Positions 42,088-51,108 are shown, counted from the stretch's first letter. The stretch is 64,000 bases of DNA from Exiguobacterium sp. s146 (GCF_018618415.1 NZ_JACSMA010000002.1:1-64000); one strand, 5' to 3'. Numbers and translations: made by a program. Notes: generated by a model not told the origin, from the letters alone.

Positions 42088-42332
42088 TTGCCTTTGATAT
42101 GAAGTCGCACCGCATAAGGGCGTGCATCTTCAAGCGACGATTTTTCCCGACAAACGGTGAGCGCCACGTACGCGTCGATGGCGAGCGCCTCGATGGCCTT
42201 GTCCTTCGCCTCGACCTCTAGTATGGTGTAGGGCGGCAGTTGTTCGAGCTTGACCCACTGCCCGTGTAGATTTTTCGCGTAGATGATTGGTTCGTCGATC
42301 GAATAGCGTCGCAACAAATCCTTGACGTTCAT
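42084..42332 (-). CDS. Hypothetical protein, 82 residues
   Basis: ATG 42332 with AAGGAGGG. Soluble, mixed alpha/beta (MNVKDLLRRYSIDEPIIYAK, WVKLEQLPPYTILEVEAKDKA). No recognised family. It has a near-consensus promoter with a cre-like sequence over the spacer, hinting at carbon-source control. Confidence 0.6.
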   Translation of the reverse strand: MNVKDLLRRYSIDEPIIYAKNLHGQWVKLEQLPPYTILEVEAKDKAIEALAIDAYVALTVCREKSSLEDARPYAVRLHIKGK

Positions 42333-42363
42333 ACAATCCCTCCTTCACCAACTCTGTCTTTCT

Positions 42364-42392
42364 ATTATAGAAAGCGTTTGCAATCCTGTAAA
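42364..42392 (-). promoter_or_regulatory. Strong promoter with overlapping cre-like box
   Basis: Minus strand TTTACA (42392-42387), 17-nt spacer, perfect TATAAT (42369-42364). The spacer holds TGCAAACGCTTTCT (42382-42369), two mismatches from the cre consensus. Confidence 0.65.
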
Positions 42393-42478
42393 CCGCGCTT
42401 CCTAAATTTTGGTGGCTTCCCCCCTTCACGATTCACCATAAATAGCCGATAATCTAGGTAGAGAAATGAGGTGAACCG

Positions 42479-42835
42479 ATGCGCTATCGACGACAAGAAA
42501 CGTTTCGCTATATCTTACCAACTCCCCGCTTCATCCCGTATCGCCTCATCTGGGAAGACAAAGAATTGCATGACGGGGAAGCACAACTGCTCAATATCAG
42601 TGCCCACGGTCTGAAGATGCGGTGCGACTATTTATTTCCATTGTCTGAAGGGTTAAAAGTCCAAGTGAAACTGGACCTCGTCCAATTGATTCAACCACTG
42701 GATGTGACCGGACACGTCCGTCATCGCGGACAGATGGGAAGCTATTATGACTATGGGATTCTCCTTGAGACGAATTCCGATGAGACCCAACAACTCGTGA
42801 CGATGATCAAGGCGTATGCTCGAGAAAACCAATGA
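42479..42835 (+). CDS. PilZ domain protein (c-di-GMP receptor candidate)
   Basis: 118 residues from ATG 42479 (GAGGTG). The N-terminal arginine-rich segment RYRRQETFRY and the later NISAHGLKMRC (the N/DxSxxG motif) are the two c-di-GMP-binding elements of PilZ. The strand DVTGHVRHRGQMGSYYDYGILLE completes the barrel. A single-domain adaptor that probably binds c-di-GMP; the 53-kb cyclase in this window could supply it. Confidence 0.85.
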   Translation: MRYRRQETFRYILPTPRFIPYRLIWEDKELHDGEAQLLNISAHGLKMRCDYLFPLSEGLKVQVKLDLVQLIQPLDVTGHVRHRGQMGSYYDYGILLETNSDETQQLVTMIKAYARENQ

Positions 42836-42922
42836 GAACGTGTCGACTGACACTTCTCATTTTTTGTTCGCCTGATTCCGGGGTATACTAATGAAAACAG
42901 AGACAGACGCGAGGTGTAGGTC

Positions 42923-43555
42923 ATGACCAGAAAGTTCTTACTCATTCCATGGGCCGCTGCGATCGCCATCGCGCTCCTCGGCCCGAACGAACCGTTCTCG
43001 AGCGGGTTTTTGCTCGACTTCATCACGTATAACACGGATGCCTATGAAGGATATTCACTCTCCTTGTTCAGCATCCTAGGGGTTTATCCGCTCGCCTTGT
43101 TCCCGTTGCTCTGGTCCGAGGTGAACCAGTTGCGCCCGAACCCGCTCTTACCGGCTGCGACCGGTTTCGTCGTCGGCGGCTTTATCATCGCGCCGTATTT
43201 GGCGTTCGCGCGGCAATCGCCTTATCCGACACCGATCAAACCACTCCCGACACGACTGCTCGGGGTGCTGCTCTTGGTCATCACGATTGGATTGTTCATC
43301 GCCGCCTCGACGACCGGCAACGTGGCCGAGTATTGGTCGTACGTCGGACAGAACCAGTTCGTCCGAACGATGACGGTCGATTTCTTCTTGCTCGCCTTCA
43401 TCCAAATCACGTTGATGAACCGGGATGCCAAACGTTATAAGATGAGCTTGTCGCCTCTACCTTACATCCCGTTGTTCGGGTTATTGTTCTGGTTGATCAT
43501 TCGCCATAAACAACCTTTCAACGAGGCACCGCCAAGCCGACACAAACTAAAATGA
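42923..43555 (+). CDS. Integral membrane protein, 210 residues
   Basis: ATG 42923 with GAGGTG. Five to six hydrophobic helices (LLIPWAAAIAIALLG, SLFSILGVYPLALFPLLW, FVVGGFIIAPYLAFA, LLGVLLLVITIGLFIAAST, VDFFLLAFIQITLM, YIPLFGLLFWLIIRH). No recognised family. Confidence 0.6.
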   Translation: MTRKFLLIPWAAAIAIALLGPNEPFSSGFLLDFITYNTDAYEGYSLSLFSILGVYPLALFPLLWSEVNQLRPNPLLPAATGFVVGGFIIAPYLAFARQSPYPTPIKPLPTRLLGVLLLVITIGLFIAASTTGNVAEYWSYVGQNQFVRTMTVDFFLLAFIQITLMNRDAKRYKMSLSPLPYIPLFGLLFWLIIRHKQPFNEAPPSRHKLK

Positions 43556-43559
43556 GACG

Positions 43560-43596
43560 ACCCCCTTTCACCTCCAACGTGGAAGGGGTATTTTTA
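43560..43596 (+). terminator. Terminator after the 210-residue membrane protein gene
   Basis: ACCCCCTTTCAC pairs with GTGGAAGGGGT, then ATTTTTAT. Confidence 0.8.
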
Positions 43597-43678
43597 TCGA
43601 AACCGGGATGATGGTTCCCAAATCGGGCCAGCTCCTCTATAATGAAGATTCAGCTCACAGACGAAAGAAGGTACACCA

Positions 43679-43951
43679 ATGAGATTTTTTAAAGTGATGA
43701 CGCATACGAACGACAGAGGCGAAGACATCATCTTGAGTGAATACTTCAAAATCAACGACAAACAAGTCGACCAGTTTTTGAAGGATACGCTTGAGCTTGA
43801 TATGTACGACCAGAAGGTGACACTTAAAGAGTGTCAAATCGCCAAGGACCGTTGGGAATGCCCGGTCGGCGATTTTGTCGTCGTCGAATACTTCAATGAG
43901 AAAGAGTTTGACAAGATGACCGAGTATCGTAGCCCGGCACCGAAGAAATAA
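43679..43951 (+). CDS. Hypothetical protein, 90 residues
   Basis: ATG 43679 behind AAGAAGG. Small soluble acidic protein (MRFFKVMTHTNDRGEDIIL, WECPVGDFVVVEYFNEKEFD). No recognised family. Ends at a strong terminator. Confidence 0.65.
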   Translation: MRFFKVMTHTNDRGEDIILSEYFKINDKQVDQFLKDTLELDMYDQKVTLKECQIAKDRWECPVGDFVVVEYFNEKEFDKMTEYRSPAPKK

Positions 43952-43955
43952 CATG

Positions 43956-43994
43956 AAAAAGGGATTTCCGACATTTATCGGAAATCCCTTTTTG
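43956..43994. terminator. Bidirectional terminator
   Basis: AAAAAGGGATTTCCG with CGGAAATCCCTTTTT; serves the 90-residue gene and the leftward 44-residue gene. Confidence 0.9.
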
Positions 43995-44023
43995 TATGAA
44001 GCGCCGCTCAAGCATCGGCGCCC

Positions 44024-44158
44024 TTAGTTGGAGTCGTCGTTATCCTGTTCCGGGTCCGGGTCCGGATGTTGTGTCGGTGCCGGTTTTGTGGCTGGATCAG
44101 ACTGTTCATCCGGTACTGGATCTGGGTGTACCCCAGGCTGTGATTCATCACGTTTCAT
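44024..44158 (-). CDS. 44-residue acidic, proline/aspartate-rich protein
   Basis: ATG 44158 with GAGGAGGG upstream, stop at 44024. The sequence is almost all Pro, Asp, Glu, Gln and Thr (PGVHPDPVPDEQSDPATKPA, PTQHPDPDPEQDNDDSN), so intrinsically disordered and strongly acidic. The excellent SD and a terminator downstream argue for translation. It lies upstream of nothing on its strand but the bidirectional terminator, 57 nt left of the P-type ATPase stop. No family recognised. Confidence 0.5.
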   Translation of the reverse strand: MKRDESQPGVHPDPVPDEQSDPATKPAPTQHPDPDPEQDNDDSN

Positions 44159-44214
44159 TGAGCATCCCTCCTCTGCATAATACATGAATTCCACATTCCG
44201 TCTTCACTAAAACA

Positions 44215-46878
44215 TCAGTGTATGTCTTTGTTGCCGATGACACGACGCGAGATGGCTTTCTCGATTTCGACGATGACAAAGACGATAAGACCGAACGCGA
44301 CCGGATAAATCCAGTCTTGCAAATCAAGCGGTGCCGTTCCGAACAGTGTATGCATGAACGGAACGTAGGTGATGAACAACTGTAGCCCGATCAATAATGC
44401 GGAAACGACAAAGGCAATTTTATTGTCGAAGAAGTGGCGGTTGAACGCTGGCGCGAGCTCGGTCCGACAGTTGAACAAGTGGAACAATTGCGCCATGACG
44501 ATCGTGTTGAGTGTGATTGTCTGCAATTTGTCGGTCGAGTAATCGAAATCACCGAGCATATAGTTGATGACGAGACTACCGCCCCCGATCAAAATCGAGA
44601 CGAACGTGATGCGGAAGACGTAATAGCGACTTAACAACGGCACGTTCGCCGGACGCGGTGGCCGTTTCATCGTGCTCTCTTCTAACGGCTCGAACGCGAT
44701 GGCGAGAGAGAGCGTGATGGCGACGACCATGTTGACCCAGAGGATTTGAACCGGGCTGAGTGGTGCCGATGCGCCAAGCAAGATGCTCATCGCGACGAGG
44801 AGCGCTTGCCCACCGTTCGTCGGGAGCAAGAACAAAATCGTCTTCTTCAAGTTATCGTAGACGCGGCGTCCTTCACGGACGGCGTTATATATCGTCTTGA
44901 AGTTATCGTCGACGAGGACCATTTGCGACGCCTCTTTCGCGACTTCCGTCCCTTTAATCCCCATCGCGACACCGATGTCAGCCCGTTTCAAGGCCGGTGC
45001 GTCATTGACACCGTCTCCGGTCATCGAGGTGATTAAACCGTTCTGTTGCAGACCTTTGACGAGACGAAGTTTATCGTTCGGGCTCGTCCGGGCGAAGACG
45101 TCGTTATGGACCGACGCTTCTTTGATTTCTTCGTCGGACATGTTCGTCAATTCTTTCCCTTCGAGGGCACCTTCGACTTCCATGCCGAGCTCCCGTGCGA
45201 TGGCGACGGCCGTATCTTTATGGTCGCCGGTGATCATCTTGATGCGGATTCCGGCGTCACGACAAGCCGCGACCGCTTCGATCGCTTCTTGACGTGGCGG
45301 ATCGACGATGCCATACAAGCCGAGGAAAGTGATGCCGTTCTCGACGTCTTCATGGTCGACCGTCTCTTTCGAGGCGTCGACGCGTTTGAAGCCGCCCCCG
45401 AGCACGCGTTGGCCGCGGTCGGCAATCTCTTTTCGTTTTTCATCCCAATAGGCGCGGTCGAACTCCGTGTCTTCCGCCATATCGAACAGGCGGTCCGGGG
45501 CCCCTTTGATGAAAATCATGCGCTCTCCTTTATAATCGACGAGCGTCGCCATATATTTGTACTCCGAATCGAATGGAATCTTCGAGATGACGTCCAAGCG
45601 CTCAATCGGGCGCTCCGCCTTCTCGGCGAGCGTGAGCAAGCACGCTTCCGTCGGATCACCGTTGACGACCCATTCGCCGCCCTCTTCATACAACTGGGCA
45701 TCATTACACGTCTTCCCGACAGTGAGCAAATCGATCATCGACTCATCGTCATCCAAATCGAACGGTTGACCGTTCAATTCCAAATCACCGTCCGGCTCAT
45801 ACCCGCTGCCTGACACTTCGATATCGTGTTTGGCCGTGACGACTTGTTTGACCGTCATCTCGTTCTTCGTCAACGTCCCGGTCTTATCGGTACAGATGAC
45901 CGATACGGCACCGAGCGTCTCGACCGACGGCAGGCTGCGAACGATGGCTTTCTTCTCGGCCATGTTGCGGACACCGAGCGCGAGGATGATCGAGATGACG
46001 GCCGGTAATCCTTCTGGAATCGCGGCGACGGCGAGACCGATTGTTGTTAGCATCAACTCGATTGGGTCGAAATCGCGGACGAAATAACCGAACGCGTAAA
46101 TGACGACAGAGATGACGAGGATGGCAATCGATACCGTCTGACCGAATTTCGTCGTCTGACGGATGAGCGGCGTCTTCACCGTCTCGACTTCAGCGATCGA
46201 AGCGTTGATTTGGCCGAGTTCCGTGCCTTCTCCGATGGACGTGACGATCGCTTTCGCGCTTCCTGTCGCCACGCTCGTCCCCGAATAAATCATGTTCTTA
46301 CGGTCACCGAGGACGGCGTCTTCCGGGACGACTTGAACCTTCTTCTCGACCGTCGTCGCTTCTCCCGTCAATGCCGATTCCTCGACTTTGAACTTCTCGG
46401 CTTGGATGACACGGGCGTCAGCCGGGACCTTGTCCCCGGCGGCAAGCACCAAAATGTCTCCGACGACGAGGTCACTCGAGTCAACTTGGCTCTGCTTGCC
46501 GTCACGGATGACGCTAGCCTTCGTCTCGAGCAACTTTTTAATGCCTTCTAACGCTTGCTCGGCCTTGTTCTCTTGGAGGTAACCGACGACCGCGATAATC
46601 GTCACGACGAGCACGATGACGATTGTATCGATGTACTCCCCTAAAAAGCCGGTGACGACGGCGGCGCCAAGTAAGACGAAGACAAGAATATCATTGAACT
46701 GTCGTAAAAATTTTATGATTTCAGGTGTCTTCTCTTTCTCGGGCAATACGTTCTTCCCGTACTGCTCTTGCCGACTTGACACTTCCCCTTTCGACAGACC
46801 ACTCTCCGTGTCCGTCTCGAGCGAACTCTTTACCGCATCCGGTTCGAGTGCGTGCCAATTTTTGTTCTCCATCTGCAT
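44215..46878 (-). CDS. P2-type cation-transporting ATPase
   Basis: 887 residues from ATG 46878 (AAGGAGGAG). N-terminal cation-ATPase domain, actuator TGE (171-173), PEGL in TM4 (288-291), phosphorylated Asp331 in DKTGTLT, nucleotide domain KGAPDRLF, hinge MITGDHKDTA and TGDGVNDAPAL (~620-630), ten helices in total. The shape is that of SERCA/PMCA Ca2+ pumps, but the ion-site residues differ: TM5 reads PTNGGQALL (Gln691 where SERCA has Glu) and TM6 NMVVAITLSLAIAFEP (Ala720 where SERCA has Asp). It may therefore not carry Ca2+; a CtpF-like pump for another cation is an alternative. Confidence 0.88.
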   Translation of the reverse strand: MQMENKNWHALEPDAVKSSLETDTESGLSKGEVSSRQEQYGKNVLPEKEKTPEIIKFLRQFNDILVFVLLGAAVVTGFLGEYIDTIVIVLVVTIIAVVGYLQENKAEQALEGIKKLLETKASVIRDGKQSQVDSSDLVVGDILVLAAGDKVPADARVIQAEKFKVEESALTGEATTVEKKVQVVPEDAVLGDRKNMIYSGTSVATGSAKAIVTSIGEGTELGQINASIAEVETVKTPLIRQTTKFGQTVSIAILVISVVIYAFGYFVRDFDPIELMLTTIGLAVAAIPEGLPAVISIILALGVRNMAEKKAIVRSLPSVETLGAVSVICTDKTGTLTKNEMTVKQVVTAKHDIEVSGSGYEPDGDLELNGQPFDLDDDESMIDLLTVGKTCNDAQLYEEGGEWVVNGDPTEACLLTLAEKAERPIERLDVISKIPFDSEYKYMATLVDYKGERMIFIKGAPDRLFDMAEDTEFDRAYWDEKRKEIADRGQRVLGGGFKRVDASKETVDHEDVENGITFLGLYGIVDPPRQEAIEAVAACRDAGIRIKMITGDHKDTAVAIARELGMEVEGALEGKELTNMSDEEIKEASVHNDVFARTSPNDKLRLVKGLQQNGLITSMTGDGVNDAPALKRADIGVAMGIKGTEVAKEASQMVLVDDNFKTIYNAVREGRRVYDNLKKTILFLLPTNGGQALLVAMSILLGASAPLSPVQILWVNMVVAITLSLAIAFEPLEESTMKRPPRPANVPLLSRYYVFRITFVSILIGGGSLVINYMLGDFDYSTDKLQTITLNTIVMAQLFHLFNCRTELAPAFNRHFFDNKIAFVVSALLIGLQLFITYVPFMHTLFGTAPLDLQDWIYPVAFGLIVFVIVEIEKAISRRVIGNKDIH

Positions 46879-47016
46879 CTCTACTCCTCCTTGGTCATTC
46901 CTATATGAAAAGTCTTTCCCCTTTCTGTTCCCACTCCAGGCCGGACTGACACATATGAGCTCGTTTTTTCACTAATTTTATAGATGTTTCTGTTCACAAT
47001 TTTCCAATTCTCAAGA

Positions 47017-47030
47017 TGGAAACGCTACCA
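47017..47030. promoter_or_regulatory. Putative cre box upstream of the EIIC-like gene
   Basis: TGGAAACGCTACCA fits the cre consensus with two mismatches at the W positions. It lies in the shared upstream region of the P-type ATPase (left) and EIIC-like gene (right), 100 nt from the latter. Confidence 0.4.
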
Positions 47031-47129
47031 CGGAAAAAAGTCGTGTCAGATGGATGAAATGGCTTTACAGAACCGTTCGAATGGTTAACTATAGAGGAAA
47101 TATAGAACAGAGAGAAAGAGGTACACCAT

Positions 47130-48164
47130 ATGGTCATTATTCAAGGTATCGCACTTTTACTGTTGATTCTTGCCTTATTCACATTATTCAGCTACAAAGC
47201 CCCGTTCGGGATGAAAGCGATGGGCGCCCTTGCCGGTGCCGCCATAGCCAGTTTCTTGGTGGAGGCGTTCAACGCTTACGCCATCGGCGGCTTGCTCCCA
47301 CTTCCTTTATATGAAGAAGTCGGACAAGCAGCCGGTTCGTTATCAGGTCCGGCCGCAGCAGCGCTCGTATCGATTGCTCTCGGGATCAACCCGGTCTACG
47401 CGCTCATGCTCGGGCTATCGGTCGCCGGCTTCGGGATTCTTCCTGGCTTTTTCGCCGGTTATATCCTCGCGCTCGCCGGTCGAAAATTGGACCGTCACTT
47501 GCCTGCCGGTGTCGACATGATCTTTTACGTCATCGTCATGGCACCGCTCGCTCGCCTCGTGGCGACAGGCGTCGATCCGCTCGTCACGAACACACTGACA
47601 CAAATCGGTGCGGTCATCGAACTTGCCGCGACCCAAAATCCAGTCGTGATGGGGCTTGTCCTCGGTGGCATCGTCACGGTCGTCTCGACGTCACCGCTCA
47701 GCTCGATGGCGCTCACGGCGATGCTCGGTTTGACAGGTGTCCCGATGGCTATCGCTGCTCTCGCATTGACGACTTCGATTTCGATGAACTTCTTGCTGTT
47801 CAAGCGGTTGAACATCGGGACGAAGAAAGACCAGTTATCGGTCGCCATCGAACCGCTCACGCAAGCCGACCTCATCTCGGCGAACCCGATTCCGATTTAC
47901 AGCGTCAACTTCGTCGGCGGTGCGATTGCCGGACTCATCGTTGCCATGACCGGCATGGTCAACGACGCCCCAGGCTCTGCTGCCGGGATTCCGGGACTTC
48001 TCGTCATGTACGGCTTCAATGACTGGCAGACTGTGACCGTGACGGCGCTCATCTTGTTCGGTGTGGGAATCATCGCCGGGCTCATCGGCAGTAAACTGTT
48101 CAGTAACTTCCCAATCACTCGCCAAACTGAAAAAATGGCCGCTTCTGATGAAGAAGCCGCATAA
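47130..48164 (+). CDS. PTS EIIC-like membrane transporter (PTS_EIIC_2 family)
   Basis: 344 residues with eight to ten hydrophobic helices, Gly- and Ala-rich. Segments such as YEEVGQAAGSLSGPAAAALVSIALG, AGVDMIFYVIVMAPLARLVA, STSPLSSMALTAMLGLTG and VNFVGGAIAGLIVAM fit the stand-alone PTS_EIIC_2 family. No EIIA/EIIB domain or gene is adjacent, so the sugar, and whether it works in phosphotransfer at all, is unknown. Start ATG 47130 behind AAGAGGT. Confidence 0.78.
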   Translation: MVIIQGIALLLLILALFTLFSYKAPFGMKAMGALAGAAIASFLVEAFNAYAIGGLLPLPLYEEVGQAAGSLSGPAAAALVSIALGINPVYALMLGLSVAGFGILPGFFAGYILALAGRKLDRHLPAGVDMIFYVIVMAPLARLVATGVDPLVTNTLTQIGAVIELAATQNPVVMGLVLGGIVTVVSTSPLSSMALTAMLGLTGVPMAIAALALTTSISMNFLLFKRLNIGTKKDQLSVAIEPLTQADLISANPIPIYSVNFVGGAIAGLIVAMTGMVNDAPGSAAGIPGLLVMYGFNDWQTVTVTALILFGVGIIAGLIGSKLFSNFPITRQTEKMAASDEEAA

Positions 48165-48169
48165 TACGA

Positions 48170-48205
48170 AAGGTTCTCACTCGAGATGGAGTGAGAACCT
48201 TTTTG
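48170..48205. terminator. Bidirectional terminator
   Basis: AAAGGTTCTCACTC with GAGTGAGAACCTTTTT between the convergent EIIC-like and FemAB-like genes. Confidence 0.9.
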
Positions 48206-49252
48206 TTATCGTTCCACCTGCACCTCGGTGACCGTCTCTGCGACCGGTGTCCGATAGAGCGGAAAGAAATCCGATGGTCCGTGGCGCAACAAATGGTCTT
48301 GATTCAACCGATGATACACCACTTCGTCGAAGACGGCCTGACCGATGTAATACGTGAGCGGCTCATCCCCGGAAAAGCTCTGCTTGAAATCAAAGAGCGC
48401 ATCTTCCCCGGTCGCACCGCCACCGAGATGAACATACGCCTTGTCCTTCTCGACCGCGCGACGAATCATCTCGCGGAAGAGGAAGTGATTCGGTCGGAGC
48501 GCCAAGTAATCCGCATCCGACCCACCAAGATGATAGTGGGCCCCGTCGTCCCCGAACAACATGAATACACCTGCCACGATGAGGCCGTCATGGACGGCGA
48601 ACAATAGCTCCGTCTCACACGTATCGCTGTTCCACAGGTCCTCGAAATATCGGTCCGGGAAATAATAGACGTCGTTCGCGGCACGCCGGTCCATCGTGGC
48701 CCGGTACAGTCGGATGAACTCACACAGTTCATGCGCGTGCCCACAAGCAACCGTCACTTGTTCCCGGACGGCCCGCTTCACGTTCCGTTTTGTCATCTTG
48801 CTGAAGCGCTGCTCCAACCGCTCGAACGAATCATCCAGCCGGACATGTACCGTCTGTCGAATCGGGACGGCTGGCCCGAACGCTCGCATCAAATCCGGAT
48901 CGATGCGACAAGGGTGATAGCGAATCGTCTCGGTGACGGTCGCTTGATTCTCGGGTCGCTGCAGAAAAAGTCGCCGCGCTTCTTTCACGTCCTCGTTCGT
49001 GAAGTTGCCTTCACGGAACGGGCCGCCGTAACCGTACGCCGTCACAAGGTCATCATGGCGATGCGCGATTGGACGGCGGATGTACGGGTACAGCAAAATC
49101 CCATCATCTTTGGCCGCAACAAACAACTCAGGCTGCTCGCCGGGCTCGCAGTTCGCCACCACATAGTCGTAATGGTCATACGAATCGCAGTTAACCTCGC
49201 GTAACCAGTTCTCCCACTCCCAACGGTGTTTCACGATTTGATTGAACATCAT
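48206..49252 (-). CDS. FemAB/BioF2-like GNAT-fold acyltransferase
   Basis: 348 residues from ATG 49252 (GAAGAGGGG). Two GNAT-like halves. The second contains FSKMTKRNVKRAVREQVTV and FIRLYRATMDRRAANDVYYF, with the pattern of Acetyltransf_6/FemAB proteins; LIVAGVFMLFGDDGAHYHLGGSDADYLALRPNHFLFREMIR is the acceptor-site block. Relatives add amino acids from aminoacyl-tRNA to peptidoglycan or modify surface glycans. The exact acceptor is unknown. Confidence 0.8.
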   Translation of the reverse strand: MMFNQIVKHRWEWENWLREVNCDSYDHYDYVVANCEPGEQPELFVAAKDDGILLYPYIRRPIAHRHDDLVTAYGYGGPFREGNFTNEDVKEARRLFLQRPENQATVTETIRYHPCRIDPDLMRAFGPAVPIRQTVHVRLDDSFERLEQRFSKMTKRNVKRAVREQVTVACGHAHELCEFIRLYRATMDRRAANDVYYFPDRYFEDLWNSDTCETELLFAVHDGLIVAGVFMLFGDDGAHYHLGGSDADYLALRPNHFLFREMIRRAVEKDKAYVHLGGGATGEDALFDFKQSFSGDEPLTYYIGQAVFDEVVYHRLNQDHLLRHGPSDFFPLYRTPVAETVTEVQVER

Positions 49253-49440
49253 CCGTTCCCCTCTTCCTAAAGTTCGTCATTGGTTCGAAGCGTGACAGGA
49301 CAGTCCGAAGTCGTTTCCTATGTCCTGTTCCCATTCACCACTGACTATTTGAAAGAGCCGGATAGCTTTTTGTTGTTAACAAACATGAAGCGAGTTTGTT
49401 CATTCACAATAAAATCATCGTGATTTCTTTTCAATTATTT

Positions 49441-49475
49441 AAAAAGACGACCGTGCCGAACATGGCAGGTCGTCC
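49441..49475 (-). terminator. Terminator of the second Gfo/Idh gene
   Basis: On the minus strand GACGACC-GCC-ATGTTC-GGC-GGTCGTC is followed by TTTTT. Confidence 0.85.
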
Positions 49476-49482
49476 TACAGGA

Positions 49483-50481
49483 TTAACTATTGAAGTCGAG
49501 GACTCGTTGAGAGCGGGACGACTCACGGGCCATCTCGATAATCCGTGTCGTCAAGAGCGCGTCATGAAGCGGGACGAGCGGACGCCGCGTCGTATAACTA
49601 TCTGCGAGCGCTTGATAAAACGTCACGTAGCCGCCCGGTTCGATGTCGATTGTCGCTTCCGAATCGATGACGATCGTTCCAGTCTCACGGTCGTGGCATC
49701 TGACTTCTCCATGTTTAAGACACGCCTCTTGCGGATCGAGACCAAATTTCAAGAAGCTGCCTTCCGTCCCATGTACTTCGAATCGCGGCGCCTCGATGGC
49801 GATGAACGGGTTCGAGCGAAGATAGACCCGTTTCTCTCCATAATGCAACGTCACATGGAACCCATCATCAGATTGGCCCCCGTTTCGTTGAATCATGACA
49901 TCGCCCGATACCTTGTCCGGTGCCCCGAACAAGACGAGCGCTTGGTCGATCAAATGGCTGCCGAGGTCAAATAGAATGCCTGCTCCTGGCCCAGCGTTCT
50001 CGCGCCAGCGGTCACGGACAATCGGACGGAAGCGATCGAACCGGGACTCAAGGACTTTCCAATCGCCGAGGCGTCGTTCTTCCAACAGTCGTTTGACGGT
50101 CAAGAAGTCTCCGTCCATCCGCCGATTATGGAATACGTTGACGATGCCGTCGCTTGCCTGTTCGAGTCGGAGTAACGCCTCCCCTTCCTCCGTCGTCACG
50201 AACGCCGGTTTCTCGACGAGTACGTCTTTGCCTGCTGTCAGACACCCTTCGACCATGTCTTTATGTAAATGAGATGGTGTCGTGATGACGAACAACGAAG
50301 CGTCCGTCGCAAGTGCCTCGTCTAACGTCGCATACACCGCGACATCGCCGAGGACGGCCTGTACATCCTCAGGGCGTGATGAGACGACACCTGCGATTTG
50401 GAAGTCATCGAGTTCCTGTAAAAAGGGTAAATGGAATGTCGTCGCGGAAAAGCCGAAACCGACAAGTATTGTATTGATCAT
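49483..50481 (-). CDS. Gfo/Idh/MocA family oxidoreductase
   Basis: 332 residues from ATG 50481, with GGGAGGAAA upstream. Rossmann start MINTILVGFGFSATTFHLPFL, then SLFVITTPSHLHKDM and the catalytic-Lys motif DVLVEKPAFVT; the C-terminal domain has GAGILFDLGSHLIDQALVLFG with the conserved Asp and His. The FGFSATTFHLPFL version is typical of YvaA/scyllo-inositol-dehydrogenase-like enzymes. Monocistronic. Confidence 0.88.
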   Translation of the reverse strand: MINTILVGFGFSATTFHLPFLQELDDFQIAGVVSSRPEDVQAVLGDVAVYATLDEALATDASLFVITTPSHLHKDMVEGCLTAGKDVLVEKPAFVTTEEGEALLRLEQASDGIVNVFHNRRMDGDFLTVKRLLEERRLGDWKVLESRFDRFRPIVRDRWRENAGPGAGILFDLGSHLIDQALVLFGAPDKVSGDVMIQRNGGQSDDGFHVTLHYGEKRVYLRSNPFIAIEAPRFEVHGTEGSFLKFGLDPQEACLKHGEVRCHDRETGTIVIDSEATIDIEPGGYVTFYQALADSYTTRRPLVPLHDALLTTRIIEMARESSRSQRVLDFNS

Positions 50482-50540
50482 CTTGTTTCCTCCCATCAAT
50501 TCGCTTCTCAGTATATCAAAAAAAGGGGTTGGTTGACCCC

Positions 50541-51029
50541 TTATGCACTGACACTCTCATCCATATTGTATTCAAACGTGTTGTATCCGTCCCGTGAGTC
50601 CACGAAGACGAAGCCAAACCGTGGATAATAACTATTCAAGAACGCATTGTCGGCCACACAGTCGAGTCGAATCGGTTCATGTGTGTCGGCCTCACGCAAG
50701 ACGTGCTCCATCAGTTGCTGACCGACGCCTTGGCCTTTCAATCGTTCGCTGACGACGATTCGATGGATGTATTGACCGCGTTCGCCATCTTCCCATAAAT
50801 TGTGATCCCAGTCATCTGCCGGAAGTAAGGCGATCGAGGCCAATACCGATTCGTCTTGCTCGTACACGTAAACGTGTCCCGAGGTGATGTCCGTCTGCAC
50901 CCGATCCATGAGGTCCTGCTCCAAATATTCCGTCCATTGGTCGCTACCTTGTTGTTTTAGCGCTACGGCTCGTTGTTCGATTAGGTCCGCGATGTGCTTG
51001 GCATCGCGTTTCGTCGCGAGTCGAATCAT
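50541..51029 (-). CDS. GNAT family N-acetyltransferase
   Basis: 162 residues from ATG 51029, with AGGAGGACG upstream (the frame is open further but overlaps the OsmC gene). YIHRIVVSERLKGQGVGQQLMEHVL is motif A (LKGQGVG) and IRLDCVADNAFLNSYYPRFGFVFVD motif B. The substrate is unknown. Leftward, 80 nt after the OsmC gene. Confidence 0.88.
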   Translation of the reverse strand: MIRLATKRDAKHIADLIEQRAVALKQQGSDQWTEYLEQDLMDRVQTDITSGHVYVYEQDESVLASIALLPADDWDHNLWEDGERGQYIHRIVVSERLKGQGVGQQLMEHVLREADTHEPIRLDCVADNAFLNSYYPRFGFVFVDSRDGYNTFEYNMDESVSA

Positions 51030-51108
51030 AACGTCCTCCTTTGTATTGCAGTATTTGAAATACAAATATAACGGACCGTTTCGACTCTTTTCAACCATCT
51101 TGCTCACG

